DNA of 64,000 bases, taken from positions 2,896,501 to 2,960,500 of the forward strand of contig NZ_CP047026.1 of assembly GCF_009796785.1 (NCBI RefSeq). Direction: 5' to 3'. Below, one piece after another: positions 16,136 through 24,732 of this stretch (position 1 is its first letter; every line of letters starts with the position of its first letter). The DNA is from Polaribacter sp. L3A8. GTDB lineage: Bacteria > Bacteroidota > Bacteroidia > Flavobacteriales > Flavobacteriaceae. Position numbers and translations under genes: made by a program. Below the pieces are notes generated by a model that was not told the origin of the DNA, did not search any database, and saw nothing but the letters and a program-made list of their open reading frames with translations.

Positions 16136-17065
16136 ATGTTACCAACTTCTATTATTATCCCTATTGTTATAATTGCACTTATCTTGTTTTCATCATTTTT
16201 TATGGTGAAGCAACAAACTGCTGCTATTATTGAACGTTTTGGAAAATTTCATAGCATTAAACAATCTGGACTTAAATTAAAGATTCCTTTTGTTGATAAA
16301 ATTGCTGGAAAATTGAGTTTAAAAATTCAACAGTTAGATGTAATTATAGAAACAAAAACTTTGGATGATGTTTTTGTAAAACTAAAAGTTTCTGTACAAT
16401 ATAAAGTAATCACAGAAAAAGTATATGATGCATTTTATAAATTAGATTATCCTCATGATCAAATAACAAGTTATGTATTTGATGTAGTAAGAGCAGAAGT
16501 ACCTAAAATGAAATTAGATGATGTTTTTGTGAAAAAGAATGACATAGCAATTGCTGTAAAAACAGAATTAAATGATGCCATGTTAGATTATGGTTTTGAT
16601 ATTATTAGAACCTTAGTAACCGATATAGATCCAGATGCCCAGGTTAAAATAGCAATGAATAGAATTAATGCTGCAGATAGAGAAAAAACTGCCGCACAAT
16701 ATGAAGGAGATGCACAACGTATTTTAATTGTAGAAAAAGCGAAGGCAGAAGCAGAAAGCAAACGTTTACAAGGACAAGGTATTGCAGACCAAAGACGTGA
16801 AATTGCACGTGGTTTAGAAGAGTCTGTAGACGTTTTAAATAGAGTTGGTATAAACAGCCAAGAAGCATCTGCATTAATTGTTGTAACACAACATTATGAT
16901 ACTTTACAATCTATTGGTAGCGAAACTAATAGTAATTTAATACTATTACCAAATTCGCCACAAGCTGGTAGCCAAATGTTAAACGATATGGTTGCTAGTT
17001 TTACAGCAAGTAACCAAATTGGTGAAGCTATGAAAAATCAAAAACCTAAAAAATTAGATAAATAA
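16136..17065 (+). CDS. SPFH/band 7 (stomatin-like) membrane protein
   Basis: The 309-residue protein starts with one membrane span (residues 5-25). The SPFH domain follows: QQTAAIIERFGKFHSIKQSGLKLKIPFVDK, then YDVV-type strands and VFDVVRAEVPKMKLDDVF. A helical region rich in Ala/Glu/Arg (NRINAADREKTAAQYEGDAQ, KAEAESKRLQGQG) then drives oligomer formation. Proteins of this type form rings or patches in the inner membrane and often work with proteases. No NfeD-type partner is next to it. The C-terminus is short and polar. Confidence 0.9.
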   Translation: MLPTSIIIPIVIIALILFSSFFMVKQQTAAIIERFGKFHSIKQSGLKLKIPFVDKIAGKLSLKIQQLDVIIETKTLDDVFVKLKVSVQYKVITEKVYDAFYKLDYPHDQITSYVFDVVRAEVPKMKLDDVFVKKNDIAIAVKTELNDAMLDYGFDIIRTLVTDIDPDAQVKIAMNRINAADREKTAAQYEGDAQRILIVEKAKAEAESKRLQGQGIADQRREIARGLEESVDVLNRVGINSQEASALIVVTQHYDTLQSIGSETNSNLILLPNSPQAGSQMLNDMVASFTASNQIGEAMKNQKPKKLDK

Positions 17066-17151
17066 TAGAAATACAATTTAACTTCATCTTTTATTAAATT
17101 GTATTTAACAAAAGATGAAGTTTATAAAAAAAGATCTTTAATTAATTTTCT

Positions 17152-18030
17152 ATGAAAAAAATTATTAAATGGCTTTCAATGCCTTATTATTTTAATCCTA
17201 CAATAAAATTTAAAATTAAAATAAGTTTTTTTCATGGGTTATTTTTATTCCTTTTTTTATATTTATTTAAACCTTTTTATTTAAATCAATTTGAAGTAAT
17301 TATTTTAGAATATACTCTAAGTATAGGTATAATTGCATGTTTAGCTACTTTTATTGTTCTATATATACCTGCACTTATTTTTAAAGAATATTTTAATGAA
17401 GATAATTGGACCATTGGTAGAAATCTACTTTTAATGGTTGTAGGGGTTACATCAGTTAGTATACTTTTATGGTATATTACTCTAATATACTCCGAAGCTC
17501 ATCAACTAACAAAAATTAGTCTTTTAGAGTTTCTTTTTTATACACTTTTAGTAAGTTTAATTCCTTTAATCTATTTTATATTTTTAAATGAAAAAAAGAT
17601 AAGAATTAGAAGAGAAAAGAAAGTTTTTGAAATTAAAGAAATTAAGAAAGAAAAAGAAATTAGTATTTTAAAAGAACTAGCTAAAGAAATTAGCATCTAC
17701 TCTGATAATGGAAAAGAAAATATTACTTTCCTTATAGATAATTTAGTTTATGTAACTTCTCAAGGAAATTATGCAAGTTTCTTTTTAATAAATAAAAATA
17801 ACGAGTTAAAAGAAAAAATATTAAGAGTTACTTTAACAAAAATAGCAACTGAGTTAAAAGAGTATTCTAATATTATTAGATGTCATAAAAGTTATATTGT
17901 AAATATTAATTTTATAACGGATATTTCTGGAAATGCTAGAGGTTATTTATTAGAATCAGATTTTACTTATACAAGTATTCCGGTATCAAGAAGTTTTTCT
18001 AGACAATCTTTACTAAAATTAATGCGTTAA
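17152..18030 (+). CDS. Membrane-anchored LytTR DNA-binding protein
   Basis: This 292-residue protein has four hydrophobic segments at about residues 25-45, 52-75, 90-112 and 128-148. A charged linker (REKKVFEIKEIKKEKEI) and a C-terminal LytTR domain at about 190-290 follow. LytTR marks are ITFLIDNLVYVTSQGNYASFF, IRCHKSYIVNINFI and TSIPVSRSFSR. The domain binds DNA directly, so this is a membrane-tethered transcription regulator without a receiver domain. Targets are unknown. It is the nearest plus-strand gene to the SPFH protein, 86 bp away. Confidence 0.87.
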   Translation: MKKIIKWLSMPYYFNPTIKFKIKISFFHGLFLFLFLYLFKPFYLNQFEVIILEYTLSIGIIACLATFIVLYIPALIFKEYFNEDNWTIGRNLLLMVVGVTSVSILLWYITLIYSEAHQLTKISLLEFLFYTLLVSLIPLIYFIFLNEKKIRIRREKKVFEIKEIKKEKEISILKELAKEISIYSDNGKENITFLIDNLVYVTSQGNYASFFLINKNNELKEKILRVTLTKIATELKEYSNIIRCHKSYIVNINFITDISGNARGYLLESDFTYTSIPVSRSFSRQSLLKLMR

Positions 18031-18165
18031 AGCTTCCCATTTATCCCAAATAAACCAAAAAACGTCCTGTTTACAACAAATATTTAATAATATCAATTAT
18101 GATATATATATTTGTCAAACGAAAAAGAATTAAGAATTTTGGGGGATTTTTTTAATTCAAAATAT

Positions 18166-18202
18166 AAAAGCTCAACTTGTTTATACAAATTGAGCTTTTT
18201 TT
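18166..18202. terminator. Bidirectional hairpin terminator
   Basis: A 14-bp stem with one mismatch (18166-18179 with 18186-18199) around a 6-base loop is flanked by A and T runs. It separates the plus-strand LytTR gene from the converging tatA gene. Confidence 0.8.
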
Positions 18203-18228
18203 ATGATTAAAAAAAAAGAATTAAACAG

Positions 18229-18417
18229 TTACTTCTTCTCTTCTATTTTATCTTCTGATTCTTCTTTAGCAGCGTTTTTAAACTCTTTAATTCCACTTCC
18301 TAAACCTTTCATTAATTCTGGAATCTTTTTTCCACCAAATAAAAGTAAAACCACTACTACAATAATTATTAATTGAGGACCACCAATAAATACAAAATTT
18401 GTTGATAAACTATACAT
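18229..18417 (-). CDS. tatA: Twin-arginine translocase subunit TatA/TatE
   Basis: TatA forms the pore of the Tat system, which exports folded proteins across the inner membrane. The 62-residue protein has the single N-terminal membrane helix ([21 protein letters not shown]), the hinge [23 protein letters not shown] and an acidic, charged tail. It is on the short side but normal for Bacteroidota. No tatC is in the window. Confidence 0.95.
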   Translation of the reverse strand: MYSLSTNFVFIGGPQLIIIVVVVLLLFGGKKIPELMKGLGSGIKEFKNAAKEESEDKIEEKK

Positions 18418-18473
18418 GTTTTATTTAATTTAAGAATACAAAGATACAAAAAAGCATATAACACTTGCTTAAG

Positions 18474-19163
18474 TTAATTCCTTTTTTGAATAATACCACC
18501 AATTACTTTTTTATCTTTAACTACTTCTGGATCTCCTTTGTAAAATATAGATCCTCCAAAACTTACCTTAGCACTTAAAGTTTGTCCTGCTAAAATTTCT
18601 GCCTTGGCTCCTGTACCTGCAAAAACATTAGAATTACCAGATGTTTTCATATTAAACCCATTATAAATACCATATAAATCTACATCTATTTCTTGGTTCT
18701 TTGCTGTACCAGAAAGTTTTACAATACCTCCAGAAGAGGTTTTAACTGTAAGATAATTAACTTTTGTTGTTAAATTAATTAAAGCTCTTTCTTGTGCATT
18801 TACTTCTAATTTATCTTGATTAAAATTTTTACCAGTTATCGTAGCACCTTCATTAGCATCTAAGATAGTAATATCTTTATTAGAATAAAGTTTAATTAGA
18901 ATTTTACCATCTGCAGCGTTATTTTCTGGTTTTAAAGAAAAAGGTAATGATAATTTTAAAGTGTTATTTACATTCTTAATTTTTACCATTTCAGATTTTT
19001 CTCCAGTAATTTCTAATTTTTGATCAGAAGATTTTATCAACTCTAACTCTATACCATTATAAACTTTTAGTTCGGTATAGTCTCCTAAAGTTTTAGTAAT
19101 AGTCGATTGTCCAACTAATATAAAACTGAACATTAACGTGAATATAAATACTATTTTTTTCAT
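18474..19163 (-). CDS. Secreted GIN-domain (DUF2807) protein
   Basis: This 229-residue protein has a signal peptide (MKKIVFIFTLMFSFILVGQS). A right-handed beta-solenoid-like region follows, in which short strands repeat: LGDYTELKVYNGIELELIKS, VNALQERALINLTTKVNYLTVKTSSGGIV-like steps and GGSIFYKGDPEVVKDKKVIGG at the end. This is the head-GIN domain often called a putative autotransporter adhesin. It is probably periplasmic or surface-located. The function is not known. It is transcribed toward tatA, separated by about 56 bp. Confidence 0.83.
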   Translation of the reverse strand: MKKIVFIFTLMFSFILVGQSTITKTLGDYTELKVYNGIELELIKSSDQKLEITGEKSEMVKIKNVNNTLKLSLPFSLKPENNAADGKILIKLYSNKDITILDANEGATITGKNFNQDKLEVNAQERALINLTTKVNYLTVKTSSGGIVKLSGTAKNQEIDVDLYGIYNGFNMKTSGNSNVFAGTGAKAEILAGQTLSAKVSFGGSIFYKGDPEVVKDKKVIGGIIQKRN

Positions 19164-19204
19164 TTTATTAAAATTAAATTACAATACTTAAATCAATAAA
19201 CGTA

Positions 19205-19238
19205 CCACTTTATAAATATTATAACGTTTATAAAGTGG
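19205..19238. terminator. Hairpin terminator after rnr
   Basis: A perfect 12-bp stem (CCACTTTATAAA at 19205-19216, complement at 19227-19238) with a 10-base loop lies 16 bp past the rnr stop codon and before the GIN-domain gene. Confidence 0.75.
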
Positions 19239-19253
19239 CAAAATTGTTAAAAT

Positions 19254-21479
19254 TTATTTTTCTATTAAAGCAAAATCTAAATGTTTTCTTTCTAAATCGG
19301 TATGTTTTACTCTTACTTTAACATCATCTCCTAACTGGTACATTTTTTTGGTAGATTGACCTACAATGGCATATTGTTTTTCATCAAAAATATAATGATC
19401 ACTTTTTATATCTTTAATTCTAACCATACCTTCGCATTTATTAGAAGTAATTTCTACATAAATTCCCCATTCTGTAACACCAGTTATTACACCATCAAAC
19501 TCTTCATCTTTATGATCTTGCATGTATTTTACTTGCATATACTTAATAGATGATCTTTCTGCTTTAGAGGCTAATTCTTCTCTATTTGATGAATGTTTAC
19601 ACTTTTCTTCATACTTATCTGCTTTTGGCGTGTCTCCGCCATCTAAATAGTGTTGAAGCAATCTATGTGTCATTACATCTGGATAACGTCTAATTGGTGA
19701 TGTAAAATGACTGTAATAATCAAAAGCCAATCCGTAATGACCAATATTTTTAGTGGTATACACCGCTTTAGACATTGTTCTAATGGTTAAAGTTTCTATC
19801 ATATTAGATTCTGCCTTACCATGTACATCACTTAATAACTGATTTAAAGAGTCTGAAGTAGCTTTTTTGGTATCTGTATTAATTTTGTAACCAAATTTAC
19901 GAACCATGTTTTCTAAAGAAGCTAACTTTTCTACATCTGGCTCATCATGCACTCTGTAAATAAAAGTTTTATTGGTTGCTTTTCCTTTAGAAAAACCAAT
20001 AAATTCTGCTACTTTTCTGTTTGCTAATAACATAAATTCTTCAATTAATTTATTAGCATCTTTAGATTCTTTAAAGAAAACACCTACTGGGTTTGCTTCT
20101 TCATCTAAATTAAACTTTACTTCTACTCTATCAAAAGAAATTGCACCTTGTTTCATTCTTTTTTTACGAAGAATTTTAGCCAATTCATCTAATTTTAAAG
20201 TAGCTTCTACAATTTCTGGAGTTACTGTATATTCTTTATCTATAATAGAAATATCTACCGGCATAACGTATGGCTGTACATCGTCAGATAATTTTACATT
20301 TTCTATAATAGATTGTGCTTCTTCGTACGCAAAACGTTGGTCTGAATACGTTACGGTTCTACCAAACCACTCGCCTACTATTTGTGCTTTTTCATTCAAT
20401 TCAAAAACAGCAGAAAACGTTAATTTTTCTTCATTTGGTCTTAAAGAACAAACTCCGTTAGATAACATTTCTGGTAACATTGGTACTACTCTATCTACTA
20501 AATAAACAGATGTTGCTCTTTTATAAGCTTCATCATCTAAAATAGTTTTAGGTTCTAAATAATGCGAAACATCTGCAATATGAATTCCTATTTCATAATT
20601 CCCGTTTTCTAATTTTGTAAATGATAATGCATCATCAAAATCTTTTGCATCTTTAGGATCTATGGTAAAAGTTAAATCTTTACGCATATCTCTACGCTTA
20701 GAAATTTCTTCTTTTGTAATTTCTATAGATAAACCTTCTGCTTCTTTTTCTACCTCTGGTTCAAACTCAAAAGGCAAACCATATTCTAATAAAATAGAAT
20801 GCATTTCTGTATTATGATCTCCTGGTTTACCAAGAACTGTAGTGATTTTACCAAAAGGATTTTTAGAATTTTTAGGCCAATCTATCAACGTAGCTTGTAC
20901 TTTATCTCCATCTACTGCCCCATTCATTTTACTTTCAGAAACAAATATATCTGCATACATTTTGTTACTATCTGGCACTACAAAACCAAAATTTTTGTTT
21001 TTGTTCTTTTGTAAAACTCCTACAAATTCTGTTTTTGCACGTTCTACAATTTCTACAACGTCTGCTTCATATTTCTTTCCGCTACGTCTTTTATAAACAT
21101 ATGCTTTTACAGTATCATTATGTAAACCTTTACCCAAATTTATATTCGGAATAAAAATATCATCTTCATAATCATCAGTAACAAAATATCCATTTCCAGT
21201 AGATGTTACATCTAACGTACCAATAGAATATTTTTTGTCAACATTAATTTGAAACTTGCCTCTTTCTACTTCTTTTATTTGTTTTGTTGCAGTTAATTCT
21301 GCTAATTTCTTTATTATTTGGGTTTTCCCATCTGTATCAGAAATTTTTAATTTTGCAGAGATTTGCTTATGGTTATAAGTTTTTTCGCTGTCTTCTTTTA
21401 ATACTTTAAATATATTTCTGGTTAAGTCTTTTACAACATTACCTTTCTTTTTATATATTTTTTTCTTCTTTTTTGTCAT
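19254..21479 (-). CDS. rnr: Ribonuclease R
   Basis: RNase R is a processive 3'-5' exoribonuclease that degrades structured RNA and takes part in rRNA and tmRNA quality control. The 741-residue protein has a lysine-rich N-terminus and a winged-helix-like segment. Cold-shock domains (about 75-230) and the RNB catalytic domain (about 265-600) follow, with the metal-binding aspartates in TIDPKDAKDFDDALS. A C-terminal S1 domain (about 645-725: FDGVITGVTEWGIYVEI) completes it. Length and domain order are complete. Confidence 0.96.
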   Translation of the reverse strand: MTKKKKKIYKKKGNVVKDLTRNIFKVLKEDSEKTYNHKQISAKLKISDTDGKTQIIKKLAELTATKQIKEVERGKFQINVDKKYSIGTLDVTSTGNGYFVTDDYEDDIFIPNINLGKGLHNDTVKAYVYKRRSGKKYEADVVEIVERAKTEFVGVLQKNKNKNFGFVVPDSNKMYADIFVSESKMNGAVDGDKVQATLIDWPKNSKNPFGKITTVLGKPGDHNTEMHSILLEYGLPFEFEPEVEKEAEGLSIEITKEEISKRRDMRKDLTFTIDPKDAKDFDDALSFTKLENGNYEIGIHIADVSHYLEPKTILDDEAYKRATSVYLVDRVVPMLPEMLSNGVCSLRPNEEKLTFSAVFELNEKAQIVGEWFGRTVTYSDQRFAYEEAQSIIENVKLSDDVQPYVMPVDISIIDKEYTVTPEIVEATLKLDELAKILRKKRMKQGAISFDRVEVKFNLDEEANPVGVFFKESKDANKLIEEFMLLANRKVAEFIGFSKGKATNKTFIYRVHDEPDVEKLASLENMVRKFGYKINTDTKKATSDSLNQLLSDVHGKAESNMIETLTIRTMSKAVYTTKNIGHYGLAFDYYSHFTSPIRRYPDVMTHRLLQHYLDGGDTPKADKYEEKCKHSSNREELASKAERSSIKYMQVKYMQDHKDEEFDGVITGVTEWGIYVEITSNKCEGMVRIKDIKSDHYIFDEKQYAIVGQSTKKMYQLGDDVKVRVKHTDLERKHLDFALIEK

Positions 21480-21591
21480 TAATTCTTACTTCTTAGTATA
21501 TAATACCAAATTACAATTTTTTACTGTGATTGTCATTAAAAAATAGTTATCAATCTATTATTGTATTTTGGACTTAATTTAATTATTATTT

Positions 21592-22497
21592 ATGTCTAAA
21601 TCTTGGTTTATAATTGCAAATCCTACTTCTGGAAATCGGAATTTTTCTAAACAATGGAAGGAAATTCAACAATTATTAAACAACAAGAATATAGACTATT
21701 CTTTTGCTTTTACACAATTTTCTAAACACGAAATTGAATTGGTACAAAACGCTATTCAAAAAGGATTTAGAAATATTATTTCGATTGGTGGAGATGGAAC
21801 ACTACACAATGTAGTTAACGGAATAATGCTGCAAAGGTATGCAAAAACTTCTGATATAACTATTGCAGTGATTCCTTTAGGTACCGGAAACGATTGGATT
21901 AAAACATATAACATACCAAATAACATAGAAAAAGCAGTAGAAATTATCTATAAAAAGAAAACAATACTGCAAGATATTGGTGTTTTAGAAACCGAAAATA
22001 AAACTACCTATTTTAATAATGTAGCTGGTTTAGGGTATGATGGTTATATTGTTAATAAACTAAAATCTTTAAAAAAATTTGGTTCAATTGCTTATTTATT
22101 AGCCGGTATTTATGGTTTGTTATTCTATAAAAAATCAATATTTAAAATTATTTTTGATGATAAAGTAATTAAAACCAACTGTTTAATGACAGTTTTTGGA
22201 ATTTGTAAATTTTCTGGAGGCGGAATGCAGTTTACAAAAGATGTAAATTCTTCGGATGGTTTATTGGATATTACAGTCGCTAAAAACTTAACTTTTTTAG
22301 ATTTAATTTTTAATATTAAAAAATTATATAACGGAAACATTGTTCATCATAAAAAAGTAGAAACGTATAAAACCAAAAAAATAAAGGTAATTCCACAATC
22401 TTCTAAACCGTTTATACAAGCTGATGGTGAGTTAATTGGAACTGGTACTATTTCTGTTGGTATTGTTAAAAAAGCGGTTAATTTTTGTGTTAATTAA
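21592..22497 (+). CDS. Diacylglycerol/lipid kinase family protein
   Basis: This 301-residue protein belongs to the DAGK catalytic family (YegS/BmrU/DgkB type), which phosphorylates lipid hydroxyls with ATP. The nucleotide loop NIISIGGDGTLHNVVNG is near residue 65, IPLGTGNDWIKTY near 98 and FNNVAGLGYDGYIVNK near 145; the end FIQADGELIGTGTISV closes the second lobe. It has no signal peptide or membrane spans. It is divergent from rnr (113 bp apart) and is followed by a strong hairpin. Confidence 0.92.
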   Translation: MSKSWFIIANPTSGNRNFSKQWKEIQQLLNNKNIDYSFAFTQFSKHEIELVQNAIQKGFRNIISIGGDGTLHNVVNGIMLQRYAKTSDITIAVIPLGTGNDWIKTYNIPNNIEKAVEIIYKKKTILQDIGVLETENKTTYFNNVAGLGYDGYIVNKLKSLKKFGSIAYLLAGIYGLLFYKKSIFKIIFDDKVIKTNCLMTVFGICKFSGGGMQFTKDVNSSDGLLDITVAKNLTFLDLIFNIKKLYNGNIVHHKKVETYKTKKIKVIPQSSKPFIQADGELIGTGTISVGIVKKAVNFCVN

Positions 22498-22519
22498 TAA
22501 TAGATTTGTTATAAATAGA

Positions 22520-22550
22520 TTATTAATCCCGTTAAAAACGGGATTAATAA
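22520..22550 (+). terminator. Hairpin terminator after the lipid kinase
   Basis: A perfect 12-bp stem (TTATTAATCCCG at 22520-22531, complement at 22539-22550) with a 7-base loop lies 22 bp after the stop codon. The T-run is delayed by a few bases. Confidence 0.75.
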
Positions 22551-22725
22551 AATAGTTTTTGAAATTATAGATTCCTTTTAAAATCGAGATTAATTCAACT
22601 TGCTAATTTTATGCATCACTTCGTTATTTTAAAATTAGAATTATATTAAGTTAAATAAATCTTAATTTTTTTGTAACTTTTTATAAATCAATACGTCTAT
22701 ATAAAAAGAGTATCAAACTATTAAG

Positions 22726-22899
22726 ATGAAAAACCTACGTAAAATTATCGCTTTGTTCTTTTTTATATTTATTACAGGTATTGTTGTTACCGTAATGAGT
22801 GTAAATTCTTCTTTAAATAAAAACGATATTGAAAAAGAACTCGTAGAAATTCAAAAAGATACTTTATCTCTTTTAAATGCTGAGAAAAAAACAGTTTAG
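22726..22899 (+). CDS. Small single-span membrane protein (57 aa)
   Basis: An open frame of 57 codons starts MKNLRKIIALFFFIFITG and has one hydrophobic helix at about residues 6-25. It continues with a polar, charged tail (NSSLNKNDIEKELVEIQKD) and ends KKTV. Composition is typical of a genuine small inner-membrane protein: basic residues before the helix (positive inside), acidic tail outside. It sits between the lipid kinase terminator and the candidate replication origin. No family is recognised. Confidence 0.6.
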   Translation: MKNLRKIIALFFFIFITGIVVTVMSVNSSLNKNDIEKELVEIQKDTLSLLNAEKKTV

Positions 22900-23009
22900 T
22901 ACTTTCATCTTTTATTTCAATCTCTTCTCTACTTTATAAATTATTTTTTAAAGAAACTTTAAATGAAGTAATTTCATTAGAGCAATTTTAAAAATTTTAC
23001 TTTACTAAC

Positions 23010-23490
23010 AGTTATCAACATTCTATATTATAATTATATTTTCTTTTTAAATTTAAAAAAAACAATGGTTGTTATAATAGTGTGTGAATAGCTACTATAA
23101 AAAAATCTCTTTTTATTTTTTATTTTCAGTTATTAAAAACCATTGACAAGTTATGAGTTACTTAAAAGCTTAAAAATCAATTTAATTTTAGAGTTATTAA
23201 CAATAGTTATAAACAGTAGTTAACCTAAAATTCTTAATAGTTAACATCAAAATCTATGTAAACAAATGGTTAATTTTATGTTGATAAACTTTTATCAAAA
23301 ACTTATAAAAAAAGTTGTGTATGTGATAGTACTCGCTGTATTGAAATTATTTTTTAATATACCAAATTTACTTGTAAAACTTTACCGATACTTCTTAACA
23401 ATTACCTAACATAGCTAAAGGGTTTAAAATTAATAAGTTATTAAAAAAGCTATTTTTTTGATTGTTTATAACTGTTGATAACCATAAAAA
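23010..23490. other. Candidate replication origin (oriC) with DnaA-box-like cluster
   Basis: This gene-free and extremely AT-rich stretch holds three exact TTATCAACA 9-mers (23012-23020 plus; 23279-23287 minus; 23473-23481 minus), one base off the classical TTATCCACA DnaA box. One-base variants are TTATTAACA (23194-23202), TTATAAACA (23207-23215 plus; 23463-23471 minus), TTATCAAAA (23292-23300) and a looser TGTGAATAG (23083-23091). Long A/T tracts between them would suit strand opening. No coding frame of note lies from 22900 to 23606. dnaA itself is not in the window, and I could not compute GC skew, so the call is inferential. Confidence 0.55.
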
Positions 23491-23515
23491 ACTATATTTT
23501 TGTTGATGTAACTAT

Positions 23516-23587
23516 GTCATTGCGAATGTAATGAAGCAATCTGTTAATTAATAAAAAGATTACTTCGTCATTCTTCCTCGTAATGAC
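23516..23587. repeat. REP-like inverted repeat (GTCATTGCGA family)
   Basis: The left arm opens GTCATTGCGA and includes GAAGCAATCT; the right arm reads AAGATTACTTCGTCATTC and ends in TAATGAC. Together they can fold into a long imperfect hairpin. Related copies occur at 50619-50668 and 50798-50883. Such elements are scattered through Flavobacteria genomes and are non-coding. Confidence 0.75.
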
Positions 23588-23606
23588 AATATATAAAAAT
23601 TAAATT

Positions 23607-24041
23607 ATGACAATTGCCATTGGTAACGATCACGCCGGTACAGAATACAAATTCGAAATTATAAAACATTTAGAAGAAAAAGGGTATAAAGTTCTAAATT
23701 TTGGAACCGATACAAATGCTTCTATGGATTACCCAGATGCAATTCATCCAACTGCAGATGCTGTAGAAAGTGGTAAAGCAGAAATGGGTATTATTCTTTG
23801 TGGTTCTGGTAATGGAGCACAAATGACTGCTAATAAACACCAAGGTATTAGAGCTGCTTTGTGTTGGAATAACGAATTGGTAGCTTTAACAAGACAACAT
23901 AATAATGCAAACGTTTTAACCATACCTGCACGTTTTGTGTCTTTACAACAAGCATTAGGCTTTGTAGATATTTTTCTTTCTACAGAATTTGAAGGTGGAA
24001 GACATGGAGATAGAGTACAAAAAATTTCTTGTGCTGGATAA
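23607..24041 (+). CDS. rpiB: Ribose-5-phosphate isomerase B
   Basis: RpiB interconverts ribose 5-phosphate and ribulose 5-phosphate in the pentose phosphate pathway. The 144-residue protein begins IAIGNDHAGTEYK. Cysteine 65 in GIILCGSGNGAQMTANK is the usual catalytic base, and RAALCWNNELVALTRQHNNANVL carries the phosphate-binding part. Length is normal. Other members of the LacA/RpiB family act on other sugars, but this motif set favours ribose. Confidence 0.94.
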   Translation: MTIAIGNDHAGTEYKFEIIKHLEEKGYKVLNFGTDTNASMDYPDAIHPTADAVESGKAEMGIILCGSGNGAQMTANKHQGIRAALCWNNELVALTRQHNNANVLTIPARFVSLQQALGFVDIFLSTEFEGGRHGDRVQKISCAG

Positions 24042-24165
24042 ATAACTTTTTCCGATACAAAATTTAAAAAGAATCACTCGAAATGATAATCTGTTAATAA
24101 CTGTTGTTTTTTGAGTGATTTTACTTTTTTAGCCAAAAATAAAGAGAATATTAAGACTTTAAATA

Positions 24166-24606
24166 ATGAATTTTCAAATAAAAACCTTCTCAGAGTTAAC
24201 AACTACAGAACTGTATCAAATACTTCAATTACGATCGGAAGTTTTTGTAGTAGAACAAGATTGTGTGTACCAAGATGTAGATTTTAAAGATCAAAAATCT
24301 TTGCATGTTTTTGGTACTAAAAATGATAAAATAATGGCCTACACGCGTATTTTTAAACCAGGAGATTATTTTACTAACAGCAGTATTGGTAGAGTTGTGG
24401 TAGCTGCACCAGAAAGAAAATATGGCTACGGACACGATTTAATGAAGGCATCTATAGAAGCGATAAAAACTCATTTTAAGGTTGATGAAATTACTATTTC
24501 TGCGCAAAAATATTTAAAGAAATTCTACGAATCTCATAACTTTATTCAAATTGGTGAAGAATATTTAGAAGACGGAATTCCGCATATTAGAATGAATAGA
24601 AATTAA
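24166..24606 (+). CDS. GNAT acetyltransferase, ElaA type
   Basis: This 146-residue protein matches the ElaA branch of the GNAT family. The opening FSELTTTELYQILQLRSEVFVVEQDCVYQDVD is characteristic. The acetyl-CoA loop is in IGRVVVAAPERKYGYGHDLMKA, and the end FYESHNFIQIGEEYLEDGIPH is the usual ElaA tail. It should acetylate a small-molecule or protein amine using acetyl-CoA; the substrate is unknown. It lies 124 bp after rpiB. Confidence 0.88.
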   Translation: MNFQIKTFSELTTTELYQILQLRSEVFVVEQDCVYQDVDFKDQKSLHVFGTKNDKIMAYTRIFKPGDYFTNSSIGRVVVAAPERKYGYGHDLMKASIEAIKTHFKVDEITISAQKYLKKFYESHNFIQIGEEYLEDGIPHIRMNRN

Positions 24607-24624
24607 TTAGTTTTCATCCAACTT

Positions 24625-24652
24625 GTCATTCCGACGATAGGAGAAATCTCAT
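24625..24652. repeat. REP-like half element (GTCATTCCGACGA)
   Basis: GTCATTCCGACGATAGGAG followed by AAATCTCAT resembles one arm of the dispersed Flavobacteria repeats of the GTCATTCCGA type. No matching second arm is seen, so it may be a remnant. Confidence 0.5.
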
Positions 24653-24732
24653 AAACTTACTCAACTTTAAATTTTACTTTTAAGACTTTTCAATACTTAT
24701 AAGTGATAAAATTTTAGATAAATTATTTTCTT

